A stretch of DNA of 64,000 bases, taken from the NCBI RefSeq assembly GCF_002899715.1, contig NZ_PPEK01000006.1, positions 1 through 64,000 on the forward strand, given 5' to 3'. Within the stretch, counting starts at the first letter, position 1. Each line of letters starts with the position of its first letter. Positions 51,291 to 60,358 of this stretch are shown in pieces. This stretch comes from Enteroscipio rubneri (GTDB taxonomy: Bacteria > Actinomycetota > Coriobacteriia > Coriobacteriales > Eggerthellaceae). The position numbers and the translations under genes are program-made. The notes beneath the pieces were generated by a model. It saw only the letters and a list, made by a program, of their open reading frames with translations. It made no database searches and had not been told where the DNA came from.

Positions 51291-51391
51291 TGATCGGATG
51301 CGGTGCCAATCTGGTGGGTGCTCAGCCGGCGGTGCGAGTGCTATGAACGCAGTCGTGATCGGATGCGATGCCTACCTGGTGAGTGCTCAGC
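51291..51391. repeat. Imperfect 36-bp direct repeat
   Basis: 51291-51326 and 51356-51391 agree over 36 bases except four positions (both start TGATCGGATGCG and end GTGCTCAGC). They lie between the convergent symporter and LuxR genes and look like a partial tandem duplication. Confidence 0.65.
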
Positions 51392-52901
51392 TTCGCGTGT
51401 TGTTCGACGGATCGTGTTCAGCGTCGCTGGTTTTCGAGGGAAAACCAGCGACCATGTCGATAAGCTCCTGCTTATCGTGCACTCCCAGCTTCTGATAGAT
51501 TCGCCTTTTGTGGGTGTTGACGGTGTTCACCCCGATCAGCAGCTCGTTGCTGATGTACGGCGAGGTTCTTCCCTGAGCGAGCAGCGCGAGTATCTGCGTT
51601 TCCCGCTCGGTGAGGCCGTGCGCCTGTCCGAGCGCCGCAGCCGATTGCCGAAGCAGGCCGTTGACTTCTGCACCGCTGCGGCCGGACGAGGGCGCACCGT
51701 CGGATCCTGCTTTCATCATGGCCCATACATTGTCGATCCCGTTGGTGTCAAGCACCAGCATCGTGGCGATGACGAGGATGCATACCGCCGAGGACAAGAT
51801 GCTCTGCATTTGAAGCGCGTCCGCGGCGAACATCGTGCGCGCGACGACAATCGCGAGCGTCCCCGCAAGTAGTCCGGCCGAAGATAAAAGCCGTGCCGCG
51901 CCAGCCGTCGCGCCTGCATCGCTTCGGTGCACGCGCATAACCTCGAACACGATGGTCCAGCTCATACATTCAAAGAAGCCATACGCCATATGGGCGATAA
52001 AGCCCGCGGCGAAGCTGCCGTTCGAACCAAATATCGGCACAAGAACCAGCCCGACAAGAACGATGGACGTGGACAGGCGATAGGCGGTGTGGGGTTTCCA
52101 AGAGAACACGCAAAGTCCGACGAAGAATACCACGGCGGCCAGCGCGCGTCCTCCCTGCTGGAAATCCATGAGAACCGAGTCAAGGAAAACCGTCGAACCC
52201 GAAAAGCGCTGCATGATGCCGAACACAAATCCAAAAGCGGCGAACCAGAATGCCACGTTGCGCGGGAAACCCATCACGGTGCAGGCACGGGCCGACTCGT
52301 CGTCGGCCGCGCTGCACGCGAAGACGGTGCGCTCGCTCTTCGGCGTGAGCGGCAGATCCTGCCGCGGAGGTGCGAGCAATGCGCAGCTTGCAAGAGGCAG
52401 CACTGAGACCGCGACGATTCTCATCCAGTCTGAAAGCTCGATGGCTACGAGGTAGAAGGGGAACGAGAGGGCGATCGAGCCGGCCACCCAAACATAGCCT
52501 CGCCCTTGCTTGTCCGATGCGTAGTCTTCGGCCCACATGAGGACGATCGCTCCCATTCCCAGGCCGATGAGCGCAAGGCCTCCGGCCAACATTCCGAGGG
52601 AAAGAGCCCCTCCCAAGCTCACGAGGATGGCCCCCGCCGATGCAAGTGCGGCGATGGCCCAGCGAACGGTTCGCTTTCTCGTGCATTCGAACAGTGCAGG
52701 TGCACGGTAGCACAGCACGTATACGAGGATGCAGAACAGCACGGAGACCATCGACGTCAAATCGCCGAACAGCGTATTCACAGCGACACTTCGCGCCAGG
52801 GGGACGCCCACAAGGGCAACGTCGATCCACGCCCAGTACAGGGCGAACCCAACGATAGGCCGCACCGATGATGCGTCGATGTGAGCGCGAATGCCCCTCA
52901 T
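51387..52901 (-). CDS. LuxR-type regulator with polytopic membrane sensor domain
   Basis: A 504-aa protein with about twelve membrane segments (residues 15-400) and a C-terminal LuxR helix-turn-helix (HGLTERETQILALLAQGRTS, LIGVNTVNTHKRRIYQKLGV). It has the same architecture as the 28517 protein but is only distantly similar. It lies directly downstream of a Tat-exported flavoprotein gene on the same strand, with a 36-bp palindrome between, and is the likely regulator of that reductase. AAGGGAAGGGA precedes the ATG. Confidence 0.92.
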   Translation of the reverse strand: MRGIRAHIDASSVRPIVGFALYWAWIDVALVGVPLARSVAVNTLFGDLTSMVSVLFCILVYVLCYRAPALFECTRKRTVRWAIAALASAGAILVSLGGALSLGMLAGGLALIGLGMGAIVLMWAEDYASDKQGRGYVWVAGSIALSFPFYLVAIELSDWMRIVAVSVLPLASCALLAPPRQDLPLTPKSERTVFACSAADDESARACTVMGFPRNVAFWFAAFGFVFGIMQRFSGSTVFLDSVLMDFQQGGRALAAVVFFVGLCVFSWKPHTAYRLSTSIVLVGLVLVPIFGSNGSFAAGFIAHMAYGFFECMSWTIVFEVMRVHRSDAGATAGAARLLSSAGLLAGTLAIVVARTMFAADALQMQSILSSAVCILVIATMLVLDTNGIDNVWAMMKAGSDGAPSSGRSGAEVNGLLRQSAAALGQAHGLTERETQILALLAQGRTSPYISNELLIGVNTVNTHKRRIYQKLGVHDKQELIDMVAGFPSKTSDAEHDPSNNTRS

Positions 52902-52941
52902 GCAGTCCCTTCCCTTTCGACTCCGTCGGCGAGTATAACGC

Positions 52942-52977
52942 CTTCGGCACGTTCGCCAGCTGGCGAACGTGCCGAAG
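52942..52977. repeat. 36-bp perfect palindrome before LuxR gene
   Basis: 18-base arms (CTTCGGCACGTTCGCCAG and its complement) without spacer. It lies 41 bases before the LuxR start and 100 bases after the flavoprotein stop. As RNA it would be a very stable hairpin acting as terminator or attenuator; as DNA it would suit a dimeric regulator. Confidence 0.85.
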
Positions 52978-53076
52978 AGGCCGATCCTGCACGTGGAGGC
53001 GCACGACGAACGGGGAGGCGCTGGAGGGAAGGGGGAAGCGCCTTCCCCCTCGCCGTGCCAAGCAAGCGCAGGGGGC

Positions 53077-54672
53077 TTAGCGAATATCGCTGGCTATCTG
53101 CTGGGCGGCCGTCCGGCCCGAATAGGTGCAGTAGCCGTTCATGCCTCCCGATATCTGGTAGTTGTAGGTATCTTGATACAGGCCGCACGAGGTCACGCCC
53201 GAGCTGTACAAGCCGGGAATGACGTTGTTGTCGGTGTCTAGCACCTGCATGCGCCTGTTGACGCCGATTCCACCGAACGTGGTGAGCACCGAAAGATCGG
53301 TGTGGACGGCGTAGTAGGGACCAGAGCCGATCGCGTTCAGATAGGCGGCGTCCTTGCCGAAGTCTTCGTCGACGCCCTTTTCGCACAGAGCGTTGTAGCG
53401 CGTGACGGTGTCGGTCAGCCTGGCGGGATCGGAACCCATATCAGCCGCCAGCTCTTCGAGCGTCTCGCCCTTGAATACCACGCGATAGCCGCTTGCCTGC
53501 GCTCCGGTTTCGAGTTGTTCGCGCAGACCGGGAAGCCGATCGCCCGGCTCGACTTCGAGGTTGCCGACGTAGCTTCCCCGCCCGTTCTCCAAAAGTTCGA
53601 TAAAATCGTTGTCGAAGAACGTGTACGTGTCCGACAGCTGCGAACGCTGGGCGTTGATGACGAGCGCATAAAGCTTCTTCAGGTGCAGGTCCTCGGCCAT
53701 GAAGCGCTCTCCGTCGCCATTAATGTACAGGCCGGGCTGAATGCAGGCGGCCATGGATATCGCGTCGCGGATCACGAAGCCATCCACCCCCAGGCAGGGG
53801 AGGATGGAGATGTCGGTTTCCTTAGCCCCGACAGCCCAGGCCATTCTGTGCCCGTCCCCTACGTTCGGTAGCGGGAACTCGGTCTTGGCGTGCGAGGTGT
53901 CGATGCCGGTCTTTTCTTGCAGCAGTTCGAGGTCGTTGCCAATGCCGCCGCACGCCAGCAGCACGGCCTTTGCGTTTACTTCGAGAATCTTCCCGTCATC
54001 CGTTTCGGTGTACACGCCCACGACACCGCCGTTCTCAACCTTGAGGTCGATTGCGGCCGTTGAGGGGCGCGTTGCGATGCCAAGCTCCTCGATGCGCGCC
54101 AGCATGGAAGCCATAAAGCTCGTGCCGATCTTGCCTTCCCACCAATGTGCAGTCGGGAAGGCGCTTACGCCGCGGTAGTCGTCCACGGTATCGAACACGA
54201 CGCCCTGATCGCGAAGCCAGTCGATGTTCTCTCCCGATCGTTCAATGTAATCGCCCCACAAAAGCGGGTCGCTGTGGTGGTTCGTGTAGGCCAGCTCCTG
54301 ATCCACCACCTGGTAGCGATACGGCAGATCGAGGCCCGCTTCATGTTGCATAGCGGATCCCAAACCGAATATGACCTCGGTGGCGAAAGAGGAGCCGCCG
54401 AGCTCGCTCGACTTCTCGATCAGAACGACGTCGAGCCCCGCTTCGGTTGCTTCGATGGCAGCGCACATACCCGAGTTTCCAGCGCCGATGATAGCGACGT
54501 CGGCTGATATGCTCTCGTCAGGGGAGTAGGTTTTCGGTCCGGGCTGCGTGCTTTCTTGCGCGCTTGGATCCGTAGTCTGCTCGGACGGTCCGCAGCCGAC
54601 GATTCCGACCGCCATCGCGCCGGCTCCAACGATGCCGGCGCCTTTCAAAAAGCTACGACGAGTAAGTTCCAT
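53077..54672 (-). CDS. FAD-dependent fumarate-reductase-like flavoprotein, Tat lipoprotein
   Basis: A 531-aa exported reductase. The Tat signal LTRRSFLKGAGIVGAGAM ends in a lipobox-like VGIVGC. FAD binding shows as DVAIIGAGNSGMCAAIEA and SELGGSSFATEV. The C-terminal part has LTTFGGIGVNRRMQVLD and GLYSSGVTSCGLYQDTYNYQ in the place of the fumarate-reductase FAD-closing region. Heme motifs are absent. GGAGGG precedes the ATG. The substrate is unknown; the adjacent LuxR gene marks it as one of the inducible respiratory reductases typical of this family of bacteria. Confidence 0.9.
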   Translation of the reverse strand: MELTRRSFLKGAGIVGAGAMAVGIVGCGPSEQTTDPSAQESTQPGPKTYSPDESISADVAIIGAGNSGMCAAIEATEAGLDVVLIEKSSELGGSSFATEVIFGLGSAMQHEAGLDLPYRYQVVDQELAYTNHHSDPLLWGDYIERSGENIDWLRDQGVVFDTVDDYRGVSAFPTAHWWEGKIGTSFMASMLARIEELGIATRPSTAAIDLKVENGGVVGVYTETDDGKILEVNAKAVLLACGGIGNDLELLQEKTGIDTSHAKTEFPLPNVGDGHRMAWAVGAKETDISILPCLGVDGFVIRDAISMAACIQPGLYINGDGERFMAEDLHLKKLYALVINAQRSQLSDTYTFFDNDFIELLENGRGSYVGNLEVEPGDRLPGLREQLETGAQASGYRVVFKGETLEELAADMGSDPARLTDTVTRYNALCEKGVDEDFGKDAAYLNAIGSGPYYAVHTDLSVLTTFGGIGVNRRMQVLDTDNNVIPGLYSSGVTSCGLYQDTYNYQISGGMNGYCTYSGRTAAQQIASDIR

Positions 54673-54918
54673 ACGTTCCCTCCTGCATTCTCGTGGACAG
54701 CAGCCGCCTCGTCAGAAGCGACGGCTTGATCGTAGGCGTGCGGCAAGGAGGGCGTCGACCTCCGTTTCAGAGGTTTGCGTGCGATCTTCCGTCACCTGTT
54801 TCGCAGTATCGAAGGCGTAGCTCCAGGTCGAACGCGGTATAAAAAGCGCGGGCGGCACGTTTCGCATGCGTAGCCGAAAGGAACAATTTGGCGACGGGTC
54901 GTTATCGGACGATATACT

Positions 54919-55959
54919 ATGTACGACGCCCATTCGTCGAAAGTGCTGACCATGCTGCTCCAGCTCATTCTCATATACTTTCCCGCTCTTGTGTTCGGGC
55001 TGCTGTTCGCGAGAAATTTCCGCAAGGAGCCGCGACAGTTTCGAAACGCGCTGTACTTCTTCGCGTTCTGCCTCTGTGCGCTCTATGGCTTGTCCATCCA
55101 GTTCGAACTGCCGTGGCTCGTGCTGCTGGGGTTTGCGGCCATTCCCTTCGGCACGGTTGCATTTGTGGGGTTCTTGATCGCGAACACGTTCGTGGTCGTC
55201 AAGCGCGAGGGCCTGAGCCTTGCCAATGTGCTGCCGGGGCTGCTTGCGATCTGCACCGTGGCGGTGTGCGTGAGCGGGCCGCTGCTGCTTCTTGTTCAGG
55301 CGCCCCCGCTGCTGCTGGCGCTGTACCTGCTTGTGCTGATGGAGGGCTCGTACATTGCGTTCACGTTCGCAGCGCTTTTGCTGTATTCCTGGCTGTATCG
55401 GCGACTGCCCAAACGCTGCACGTATGACTACATCGTCGTGCACGGAGCGGGCCTGTCGGAGACGAAGCCCACGCCACTTTTGGCTGCGCGCCTGGACAAG
55501 GGCGTCGAGCTATGGGAAGGAGGCGGCCGCAAAGCGGTCATCATCGCATCGGGAGGGCGTGGCTCTGACGAGCAAGTCTCCGAAGCCGAGGCTATGAAGA
55601 GGTACCTGGTGGAAGAGCGCGGTGTGCCCTCCGATGCCGTGATGCTCGAGGATCGATCGGCCAACACCATGGAGAACCTGCGCAACTCGAAGGCCATCAT
55701 GGACGCGCGATCGGGTGTGGGAGCATATCGCACCGCCGTGGTGACCAGCGACTACCACGTGTTCCGCACGGCCGAGTATGCTCATAAGATCGGGTTGGCC
55801 GCCGATGGCGTTGGTAGCAAGACCGCGCGCTACTATTGGCCCACGGCTTTCATCCGCGAATATGTGGCCGTGAGCAACGCCCATCGCTGGCCCTTCGCGG
55901 TGATCTTCGTGCTCTGGCTTATACCGGTCGCCCTTTGGTTTGCCGGCTTCGTCCTGTAA
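54919..55959 (+). CDS. YdcF/DUF218 family membrane protein
   Basis: A protein of up to 346 residues with four to five N-terminal membrane segments, a DUF218/YdcF domain (DYIVVHGAGLSETKPTPLLA, VIIASGGRGSDEQVSEAEAM, EDRSANTMENLRNSK, VVTSDYHVFRTAEYA) and a last membrane segment. SanA/YdcF members act in envelope integrity or vancomycin resistance in other bacteria. The start is uncertain: ATG at 54919 has no ribosome site, TATACT at 54912-54917 looks like a -10 box, and ATG at 54952 may be the true start. Confidence 0.85.
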   Translation: MYDAHSSKVLTMLLQLILIYFPALVFGLLFARNFRKEPRQFRNALYFFAFCLCALYGLSIQFELPWLVLLGFAAIPFGTVAFVGFLIANTFVVVKREGLSLANVLPGLLAICTVAVCVSGPLLLLVQAPPLLLALYLLVLMEGSYIAFTFAALLLYSWLYRRLPKRCTYDYIVVHGAGLSETKPTPLLAARLDKGVELWEGGGRKAVIIASGGRGSDEQVSEAEAMKRYLVEERGVPSDAVMLEDRSANTMENLRNSKAIMDARSGVGAYRTAVVTSDYHVFRTAEYAHKIGLAADGVGSKTARYYWPTAFIREYVAVSNAHRWPFAVIFVLWLIPVALWFAGFVL

Positions 55960-56217
55960 TCGTTGCGCACTCCGATTGCGGGCATCGCGAATGCGCCCTT
56001 TGGTGCCTGCTTCCGTTCGAAACCGCGCATCGGGCTTGCAGCTCGCTCTCCGAGGCGCGCATACCGTTCGCGCGGGTTCGCGGACAAAATCGCGTGCAAT
56101 TCCGTTCCCGTGGCGCTGCTCGTACCGTATACTAATGCGCATCGTTGCGTATTCGCGCGGGCGTCCGTATGAACGACCTCCGCGCGAATGCGTGCCGCTT
56201 GAGAGAAGGGGACGTAT

Positions 56218-57876
56218 ATGGAAGGATTCGACCTGATCAGCACTGGGGTGTGGTCTATCATCCCGCCGCTCTTGGCGCTGGGGCTGGCGCTTATCACAAA
56301 GGAGGTGTACTCTTCTCTCGCCATCGGCGTGTTCACCGGCATGGTCATCTACCAGTTCACGCTCAACGGCGCCGGGTTTGAACAGCTCGTCGATTCGTTT
56401 ACCATGGTGCCCCAGATGATGGCGGAGCAGATTGCCGGGAACGGGGCGCTGCTGCTGTTCCTTGCGTTATTGGGCGCGCTCGTCGTGGTCATTGCGGCTG
56501 CCGGCGGATCACGCGCATACGCCGAATGGGTATCCACCCATGTCAAGAATGCCAAGATGGCGCAAATCCTGACGGCGGTACTGGGCATCATCATCTTCGT
56601 GGACGACTACTTCAACTGCCTCACTGTGGGCGCCGTCATGCGCCCCGTCACCGACCGCTTCCACATCAGCCATGAGAAGCTGGCGTGGATCATCGACTCC
56701 ACCGCGGCGCCCATCTGCATCATCGCACCGGTGTCGTCGTGGGCCGTGGCCGTGGGCGGCTACCTGGGCGAGGGCGGCTTCACCACGTTCGTGCAGTCCA
56801 TCCCGTACAACTTCTACGCGCTGCTCACCATCGTGTTCGTGTTCTTCATGTGCGCCACGAATCGCGACTTCGGTCCCATGCGCGTGGCCGAGGCCGAGGT
56901 GCAGCAGCCGACCGAGCGTCAGCACCGCATTCCGCCGAAGGACAGCGCGCTCGAGGCTATGTCCACCGCACGGCTTTCCGATCCGAAGGAAGCCGACCAG
57001 CTTCCCGTCAACCTTGAGACCATCGTGGCCGAGGAAGACGAGCTTGACGAGGCGGCGCAGACGGCTGTCGAAGAGTTCAAGGGCATCAAGGTGTCCGAGA
57101 AGGGCCATGTGCTCGACCTCGTGGTTCCCATTGTCGTACTCATCATCTTCTCGATTCTGGGCATGCTGTACGCAGGCGGGTTCTTCCAAGGGGTCGACTT
57201 CGCCACCGCCGTGGGAGAGAACCCCGTGTTCGGCCTCTGCATCGGCGTGTGCGTTGCGCTCGTCGTTGCCGCGGGCATGTTCCTTCCGCGCAAGCTCATG
57301 ACGCTCTCGGGCTACATGGAGGGTATTTCCGAAGGCGTGCGGTCTATGGTGGGCGCCATCATGATCCTCGTGCTGGCGTGGAGCCTGGGCGGCACGTGCC
57401 GCTACCTGCTGGGCACGGGCGAATTCGTCAGCGGGTTCTTGAACAGCATCGGCGTGGGCCTCGTGTTTCTGCCGGCTGTCATCTTCGTGGTGGCGGCGTT
57501 CATCGGCTTTGCCATGGGGACGTCGTGGGGCACGATCGCTCTCATTCTGCCCATCGTGATCGGCGTGTTCCCGGTCGAGAACCCGTTGTTCCTCGTAGCC
57601 ATCGGCGCCACGCTGGGCGGTGCCGTCTACGGCGATCATGTGTCGCCTATCTCCGACACGACCATCCTGTCGTCGGCTGGCGCGCAGTGCAACCACTTAC
57701 GCCACGTTGCCACACAGCTTCCCTACGCATCGGTCGTGGCCTTGATCTGCCTCGCGGGCTATGTGGTTGCCGGCTTCACCGGCAATCCCTGGATATCGCT
57801 TGCAGGTGGCGCCGTGCTCATGGTGGTGGCGGTGATCGTGCTCAATATGTCGCCGTACGGCGCCGTGAAGAAGTAG
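56218..57876 (+). CDS. NhaC-family Na+/H+ antiporter
   Basis: A 552-aa membrane protein with about eleven segments, interrupted by a charged cytoplasmic loop of about 80 residues around 220-300 that is longer than usual. Family traits are IIIFVDDYFNCLTVGAVMRP, IDSTAAPICIIAPVSSWAVA, GFAMGTSWGTIALILPI and GAVYGDHVSPISDTTILSSA. It should exchange sodium for protons, or malate/lactate in related forms. GAGAAGGGGA precedes the ATG, and TATACT at 56128-56133 is a possible -10. Confidence 0.9.
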   Translation: MEGFDLISTGVWSIIPPLLALGLALITKEVYSSLAIGVFTGMVIYQFTLNGAGFEQLVDSFTMVPQMMAEQIAGNGALLLFLALLGALVVVIAAAGGSRAYAEWVSTHVKNAKMAQILTAVLGIIIFVDDYFNCLTVGAVMRPVTDRFHISHEKLAWIIDSTAAPICIIAPVSSWAVAVGGYLGEGGFTTFVQSIPYNFYALLTIVFVFFMCATNRDFGPMRVAEAEVQQPTERQHRIPPKDSALEAMSTARLSDPKEADQLPVNLETIVAEEDELDEAAQTAVEEFKGIKVSEKGHVLDLVVPIVVLIIFSILGMLYAGGFFQGVDFATAVGENPVFGLCIGVCVALVVAAGMFLPRKLMTLSGYMEGISEGVRSMVGAIMILVLAWSLGGTCRYLLGTGEFVSGFLNSIGVGLVFLPAVIFVVAAFIGFAMGTSWGTIALILPIVIGVFPVENPLFLVAIGATLGGAVYGDHVSPISDTTILSSAGAQCNHLRHVATQLPYASVVALICLAGYVVAGFTGNPWISLAGGAVLMVVAVIVLNMSPYGAVKK

Positions 57877-57916
57877 GGCGGAAGCGCCTCGCAATCCGTT
57901 CGCATGTGTGCCTTCT

Positions 57917-57949
57917 CGTTGCGGCCCCGGCTTGGCCGGGGCCGCAACG
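57917..57949 (+). terminator. GC-rich hairpin after NhaC gene
   Basis: A perfect 15-bp stem (57917-57931 with 57935-57949) around loop TTG, 40 bases after the antiporter stop; no U-tract. Confidence 0.75.
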
Positions 57950-58201
57950 TGCATGCAGAGGTGTATTCGTCCGCCGTCTTTCGCGGAGACGCACGGTTCG
58001 CGTTGTCCGGCATAATCCTGTGTGGGTACGGGGGGGGGGACTTCGATGCCGCAATCGTTTCGCGCCGTGCCCTGCGAGACGCAGAGCACTGCTCTCGGAG
58101 CGCATGCGGTCTTTTTCCCAGAACGTAACAGCGACGTTGCACCCCGGTGCTAAATACGTGTGCAGTTTGCGCATACGTAACTGTTTACCTTCGGTTTAAC
58201 C

Positions 58202-58230
58202 TGCAAACGCATCAATGACCTTGCTATAAT
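58202..58230 (+). promoter_or_regulatory. Promoter of Rrf2 gene
   Basis: TGCAAA (58202-58207) and a perfect TATAAT (58225-58230) are 17 bases apart. The transcript would have a leader of about 190 bases before the GTG start at 58425. Confidence 0.6.
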
Positions 58231-58424
58231 TCTTTGAGATTGGCTACACTCAAGAAACCCCGAGTGCGCTCTTCTCCTGCGAAGGGAGGCGTGATAGAGG
58301 ATGGCGTTGCATCCGCGCGCTGTTTTCTTGCCACTTGGGCGAAGACGAAGGTTGGAACCACGGCCCTATCGCTCGGGATTGCGATGAAGCTATCCTGGTT
58401 CGATAACGAAGTTAGGAGACAGCA

Positions 58425-58898
58425 GTGCAACTCAAGGCATCGACCGATTACGGTATGCGCGCCATTCTGTATTTGGCAGCGCAAGGCACCACCTGCTCGT
58501 CGAAGGACATTGCGAACGATATGTCGATACCACGCGACTATCTTATTCAGCTTGCGCAGCTGCTCCGCAATGCGGGTATCATCGAGGCGCGCCCTGGCAA
58601 GCACGGTGGATACCGTCTGGCGAAGGACCCCGCCGATATCACCGTCCTCGAAATCATGGAGGCGCTCGACGATGACGCCAAGCAGTCGACGCGCGCGAAG
58701 CGCAACGCCCGCAAAGGCGGCGCGATGGTGCAGGAGGTCAAGCGCACCTACGACCTGATCGAGGAGAGCATGGACACGTTCCTCAACAGCCTTACGGTAA
58801 AGCTGTTGCTCGAATGCGCGAATGACAAAGAGGGCAGCAAGAAGTTCCTCTCAGACCGCTTCGACGAAGAAAGCCGTCGCCTGTCCGAGCTGAACTAG
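58425..58898 (+). CDS. Rrf2-family regulator without iron-sulfur cysteines
   Basis: A 157-aa regulator with the Rrf2 winged helix (KASTDYGMRAILYLAAQGTT, DMSIPRDYLIQLAQLLRNAG, RPGKHGGYRLAKDP). The three clustered cysteines that hold the Fe-S cluster in IscR/NsrR are missing; only two isolated Cys are present. It probably senses something else. The start is GTG with AGGAG upstream. It converges on the Mg transporter operon with seven bases between the stops. Confidence 0.92.
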   Translation: MQLKASTDYGMRAILYLAAQGTTCSSKDIANDMSIPRDYLIQLAQLLRNAGIIEARPGKHGGYRLAKDPADITVLEIMEALDDDAKQSTRAKRNARKGGAMVQEVKRTYDLIEESMDTFLNSLTVKLLLECANDKEGSKKFLSDRFDEESRRLSELN

Positions 58899-58905
58899 CG
58901 CGCTC

Positions 58906-60354
58906 CTACCCGATACCGAGCACCTGCATAACGAGCAGTGACACCGTCAGCACGGTGACGATGCCTACTGTCACCCATATGAGTGCCCGCGACACGATGC
59001 GCGATCGATGCGCGCCCATTATTCGCTTGTCCGCAGCTATAACGGCCATGAATACGAGCAGTACCGGCAGTACGAGGCCGTTCACGAACTGCGCCGTCAG
59101 CATGACGTTCATGAGATCGATGTTGGGCACGAGCACAATGACGGTGGAAAGCACGATCACGAACGTGAAGATGCTTTTGAATAGCGGGGCCTCCTTCCAC
59201 TTGAAGGAGACGCCTGCTTCCCAGCCAAACGCCTCGCAGATGACGAACGCTGTGGTGAGCGGCAACACGCACGCAGCCAAAAACGAGGCGGCTATCAGGC
59301 CGATGGCAAACAACGCCTCGGCATAGGGGCCGGCGAACGGTGCGAGTGCCCGCGCGGCATCGGCAGCGGATTCGATTTCGACGCCCTGCGGGAACAGCAC
59401 CGCGCCGGTGGTCACGATGATGAACCAAGCGACGAGGCATGCAGCCACGGTGCCCGCGACGACATCCACCTTCTGCGGCCCCAAATCCTTCGCCGTCAGG
59501 CCTTTTTCCACGACGTTGCTCTGATTGAAGAACATCATCCACGGAGCGATAGTGGTGCCGATCATCGCGATGACGAGCGATACAAAGCTCTGATCACGTA
59601 TGATTTGCGGCAAAGCGGTGCTCTCGAGCGCATCGCTCCAATTCGGCTCGGCCAGTACGGCTGCTACGATATACGTGACGAATACGAGCGACAAGATGAG
59701 AAACACTTTCTCGACGCGCTTGTAGCTGCCTCCCACGATGAGCAGCCACACCGCTCCCGCAGCTACCGGCACGGCAAGGTACTTCGATACGCCGAACATC
59801 TCCATACCCGAAGCGATGCCTGCGAATTCTGAAAACGTCGTGCACACATTGCCGATGAGCAGCGCCAGCATTGCCAAGGCGGTAAGCCTGATGCCGAAAC
59901 GCTCGCGGATGAGCGCGGCGAAACCTTTGCCGGTGACTGCGCCCATCCGAGCGGCGGTCATTTCCACCACGATGAGCAGCACGCACATAAGGGGTATGAC
60001 CCAAAGCGTGGCGAAGCCGAACTTTGCTCCTTCGGTAGAGTAGGTCGAGATTCCGCCCGCATCGTTGCCTGCCATGGCCGTGACGATGCCTGGTCCGAGG
60101 GCGGCAAGTAAAAGCCACAGCTTGCTCGATTTTTTCGGAGGCGCTTCGAGCGCGCCCTCCGAGGGGACACTGTCGACGTTCGCGAGTTTTTCGTCTGCAT
60201 CGACGCTCTGCGCTCGGCGCCTTCCGCCGTGTGCGGTCTCGCCCGATTCCTTTTCGATCTTCAGATGCTTGGAGCCGCCGACGCCTTCGATGCGGCCGGT
60301 CTCGAAGCTGCCCCATTCCCGTTGCGGTGTGCGACCAGTGTTTTTCTGCTTCAT
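58906..60354 (-). CDS. NRAMP-related magnesium transporter (NRMT type)
   Basis: A 482-aa membrane protein of the SLC11/NRAMP fold with an N-terminal charged tail of about 75 residues. The metal-binding motif of helix 1, normally Asp-Pro-Gly-Asn, reads Asn97-Asp98-Ala99-Gly100 (VTAMAGNDAGG). Helix 6 reads MIGTTIAPWMMFFNQS and lacks the usual Met before Pro-His that favours Mn and Fe. Such changes define NRMTs, and the structurally studied member comes from Eggerthella lenta, so Mg2+ uptake is the likely role. It follows the PRC-MgtE_N-CBS gene by four bases. Confidence 0.9.
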   Translation of the reverse strand: MKQKNTGRTPQREWGSFETGRIEGVGGSKHLKIEKESGETAHGGRRRAQSVDADEKLANVDSVPSEGALEAPPKKSSKLWLLLAALGPGIVTAMAGNDAGGISTYSTEGAKFGFATLWVIPLMCVLLIVVEMTAARMGAVTGKGFAALIRERFGIRLTALAMLALLIGNVCTTFSEFAGIASGMEMFGVSKYLAVPVAAGAVWLLIVGGSYKRVEKVFLILSLVFVTYIVAAVLAEPNWSDALESTALPQIIRDQSFVSLVIAMIGTTIAPWMMFFNQSNVVEKGLTAKDLGPQKVDVVAGTVAACLVAWFIIVTTGAVLFPQGVEIESAADAARALAPFAGPYAEALFAIGLIAASFLAACVLPLTTAFVICEAFGWEAGVSFKWKEAPLFKSIFTFVIVLSTVIVLVPNIDLMNVMLTAQFVNGLVLPVLLVFMAVIAADKRIMGAHRSRIVSRALIWVTVGIVTVLTVSLLVMQVLGIG

Positions 60355-60358
60355 GCGA

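Larger units (their letters stand above)
57877..58424. other. Long gene-free stretch upstream of Rrf2 gene
   Basis: About 548 bases. It holds a terminator at 57917-57949, a run of ten G at 58030-58039, and a promoter at 58202-58230. Open frames here have no recognisable product. The Rrf2 leader downstream of the promoter is about 190 bases long. Confidence 0.5.

Noticed and set aside
57904-58128. 74-codon + frame across the G10 tract
   Set aside because: No ribosome site; begins inside the NhaC terminator hairpin; no recognisable product.
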